Assembly: GCA_037013685.1 (NCBI GenBank)
Contig: CM072919.1
Span: 55,009,116-55,073,115, forward strand
Direction: 5' to 3'
Length of the DNA stretch: 64,000 nucleotides
From: Acridotheres tristis
Taxonomy: Eukaryota; Chordata; Aves; Passeriformes; Sturnidae
Below are positions 61,801 to 64,000 of this stretch, in pieces. A model generated the notes under the pieces. The model was not told the origin of the DNA. It saw only the letters and a program-made list of their open reading frames with translations, and made no database searches. Each line of letters opens with the position of its first letter. Position 1 is the stretch's first letter. Position numbers and translations under genes: made by a program.

Positions 61801-64000
61801 TTAAGCCTCAGCACCATTTGTTTGAGTCCAGAAGAGAGATAGCATGCACAGAATCTCTTTTATTTAATTATTTTTCTTTTTGCTTCACAGCCATTATTAA
61901 GGCTAGAAATGTCTTCCTCATGGCTCATTTGATACTAAAACTCTAGATACTCCAAGCAAGTCATATTTCTAAATTTATAGAAGTTAAAATTATCCTGGTT
62001 CAGTTTAGAGACACTGCTCAAGACAAGATGCAGTCACAATCAATTATGACTCCATTGACTGTGTTTTCCAGATTTCCACTGACTTTAAAGAAAAGCGCTC
62101 CTCAATCAGACCCCCAGTGGATCTCAGGTGCAGATCTCTGTACCTGGATACATCAGTACAAACGAAGCAGACCAAGAGATTCCCACATAATGTCAGTGAT
62201 ACAGAATCCCCACAGTACATGGTCCTTGTGTTGATGGGCAGGATCCATCTCTGACAGATTCCTTGAGCATATCCACCCTCCTCAGAACAACAATGCTGTA
62301 GTAGCTCTCTGAGCTCTCTGAGTAGCTCTCTGAGATTTCCACCTTATCCTCTGTTGGTAGACCTTGTGTCTTAGAATTAGAATGTAAGTAGTCACCGACA
62401 GGAGGATTGGGGAATGAAGCACAGTGCATTGAGTTCATGCACTTTGTTTCTGCAAACTATTAAGAGTTTTCTGAGGCAAGAGAGAAGCTGGGAAGAAGTA
62501 CTGTATAGGAAAATAAAGTATAGCATCTTGGTGTGTGAAAGGCAAGCACACCTTTTGCATTTTTGGGCCACAGCCTTTACAAAGAGCTGAGTATCTAAGT
62601 GGGTAACAGACTTTCACACTGGCACTACAGTATATTATGGCTACAGATGTCCCTCTTTTGCAGTGTAGACATTGAAAAAAAAGATTCAGTGATACTGTTT
62701 CTGTCTTTTGGGGGTTTTTTCACCCAAAAGGAGAAAGGAAGATAAAAGGAGGGCTAGGAAAGGTTTCCAAAAAGTGTTATGGCTACAGGTCCTAACTACA
62801 GTAAAAAATTTATGATAGTGATTTCCAGACTTCAAAAGGTTTCAACCGAACTGATTCAATTAAACAGATACTGTAACTTAAGCCAATGACATGCTTGTAC
62901 AAATAATTTTTGTTAATAGATTTTTTCTTTTCTGAAATGCTGTTGCCCTGATTGAGGATTTGAATACTGCAGTGCTAACATACACATTTTAAAATTTTGT
63001 TCTTGCACAACAATACAGCAGCAAACTATGGTCAGAATAATTCAGGCCCTTTACTTATCTCTCCAGACAGTTATTAAAAATAAAATAATTTGGCCCTTTC
63101 CTCAAAGTTATAAAATTGTGTGGGCACCAGATGACCAGACACATGTGAAAAGGAAAAAGAAAATTAAAAGTTCTTCGTAAGGGAGAAAGAATATAATATT
63201 GCTGCAGGCATGTCCAACTGAGAAGAGTTAACCTATTATTGTCAGACAGTAGCATTTCCTCCTTTATATACTGGTGCTACCTGTGCTGAATGGTAAACTC
63301 TGTACTTTGCTGTCACTTTGAGTATTGCTAACTGTAAGACATTCCTGGGCTCACATCAGGTGTAAAATCTTCCTTGTTCTAGCAGATGTACAAGAATTGA
63401 TTCCTTTCAGCATCACTCACTCAATAGAGCTTACATTTAGATTACAGATATGTACCTACAGATATTGCAATAAAAACATAGGAATCTGGACCACCATATC
63501 TTTCTGTGTATTGAATAGTACAGCCTCCACTGTCAGCTGAGTCTGCATCCCATCGTGTTCCCAGATATACCAAATATCTGTGAAATTTCCTCAAAGAACT
63601 TACTGTTATCCAACAGTTAATAGAGGAACATCCTCTGTGGATGCAGACTATAGAGGAATAGAGCAAATCTGCCTACATTATTTTTCTCAACATTATGAAA
63701 GAAAATTATAGCAAAATGAGGGCTGGCAAGAGTTATCATTTCTGGAAACACTTATGAACAGCTGTAGCAAGCAGCAATAACATATTTATCAAGGGAAAAC
63801 TGATCCTATCTTTCAAAGAATATTATATCTGAATGCACTAAAATCCAGCATCTGCAACAACTATGACAATAACTTTCCAACTAGTGCTGAACTAGTTTAT
63901 GTCCACAGAGCACTGTCCTGCTTAAAATCTCTTCATTTAAATATCTATTCAAAATGTCTCCTGAGAATGGAAACCATTATATGCAAAAAAGGGTCTTGAG
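55841..64000. other. unique non-coding DNA
   Basis: About 8.2 kb of AT-rich sequence with no recognisable gene or repeat family. Open frames are up to 107 codons and unassigned. It contains a T-run at 60,849-60,859 and a short tandem repeat at 62,301-62,334. Confidence 0.55.
62301..62334 (+). repeat. short tandem repeat of a CTCTCTGAG unit
   Basis: GTAGCTCTCTGA, GCTCTCTGA and GTAGCTCTCTGA in tandem: three copies of a 9-12 bp unit. Confidence 0.75.

Noticed and set aside
1..64000. CRISPR array, operons, tRNA or rRNA genes
   Set aside because: No regularly spaced identical repeats, no bacterial gene organisation and no recognisable structural RNA sequence. Repeat content is that of a bird nuclear genome.

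Overview
The window looks like non-coding DNA from a bird nuclear genome, either intergenic or a large intron. It is AT-rich. Its recognisable repeats are CR1 LINEs (the main avian retrotransposon family) and solo LTRs of avian endogenous retroviruses. One of these, at 13,445-14,032, belongs to a widely distributed avian ERVL-type LTR family that I recognise along its whole length. I see no Alu, B1, L1 or other mammalian repeats. A songbird is plausible but not proven. I found no host protein-coding gene, rRNA, tRNA or CRISPR array that I can defend. The open frames present are short, lack codon continuity between neighbours and match no family I know, except where they lie inside CR1 reverse transcriptase.

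Layout: 1-5,250 is unique AT-rich DNA with a CT-rich microsatellite and one protein-like open frame on the minus strand (4,385-4,669). At 5,256-6,054 there is a GC-rich solo LTR with TGT...ACA ends and a 5-bp target duplication. 6,060-13,439 is unique. At 13,445-14,032 there is an ERVL-type solo LTR on the minus strand with a 5-bp duplication. 14,038-26,675 is mostly unique, apart from an ancient LINE reverse-transcriptase relic near 22.0-22.3 kb (minus). From 26.7 to 34.4 kb four CR1 pieces lie in alternating orientation: plus (26,676-28,216), minus (28,400-28,862), minus (30,828-31,562) and plus (32,915-34,425). All are broken. 37.5-39.0 kb holds two LTRs of different classes: one of 387 bp on the minus strand with a 6-bp duplication, and a second of about 440 bp on the plus strand with a probable 5-bp duplication. 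40,821-41,880 is a roughly 1.06-kb, almost pyrimidine-free GAAAAA-type tract with a nested higher-order repeat. At about 48,731-49,080 a CpG-rich block carries a TATA box and three CCAAT boxes; it is probably another LTR on the minus strand. The rest, to 64,000, is unique DNA with a G-quadruplex motif (52,951-52,968) and a short CR1 tail (55,715-55,840).

No genes work together here. What the window records is a history of retroelement insertion: old LINE relics, younger CR1s dead at the active site, and solo LTRs left by recombination between paired LTRs. I found no convincing undescribed system. The most unusual structure is the kilobase polypurine tract with its higher-order organisation, followed by the promoter-like CpG block near 48.9 kb.
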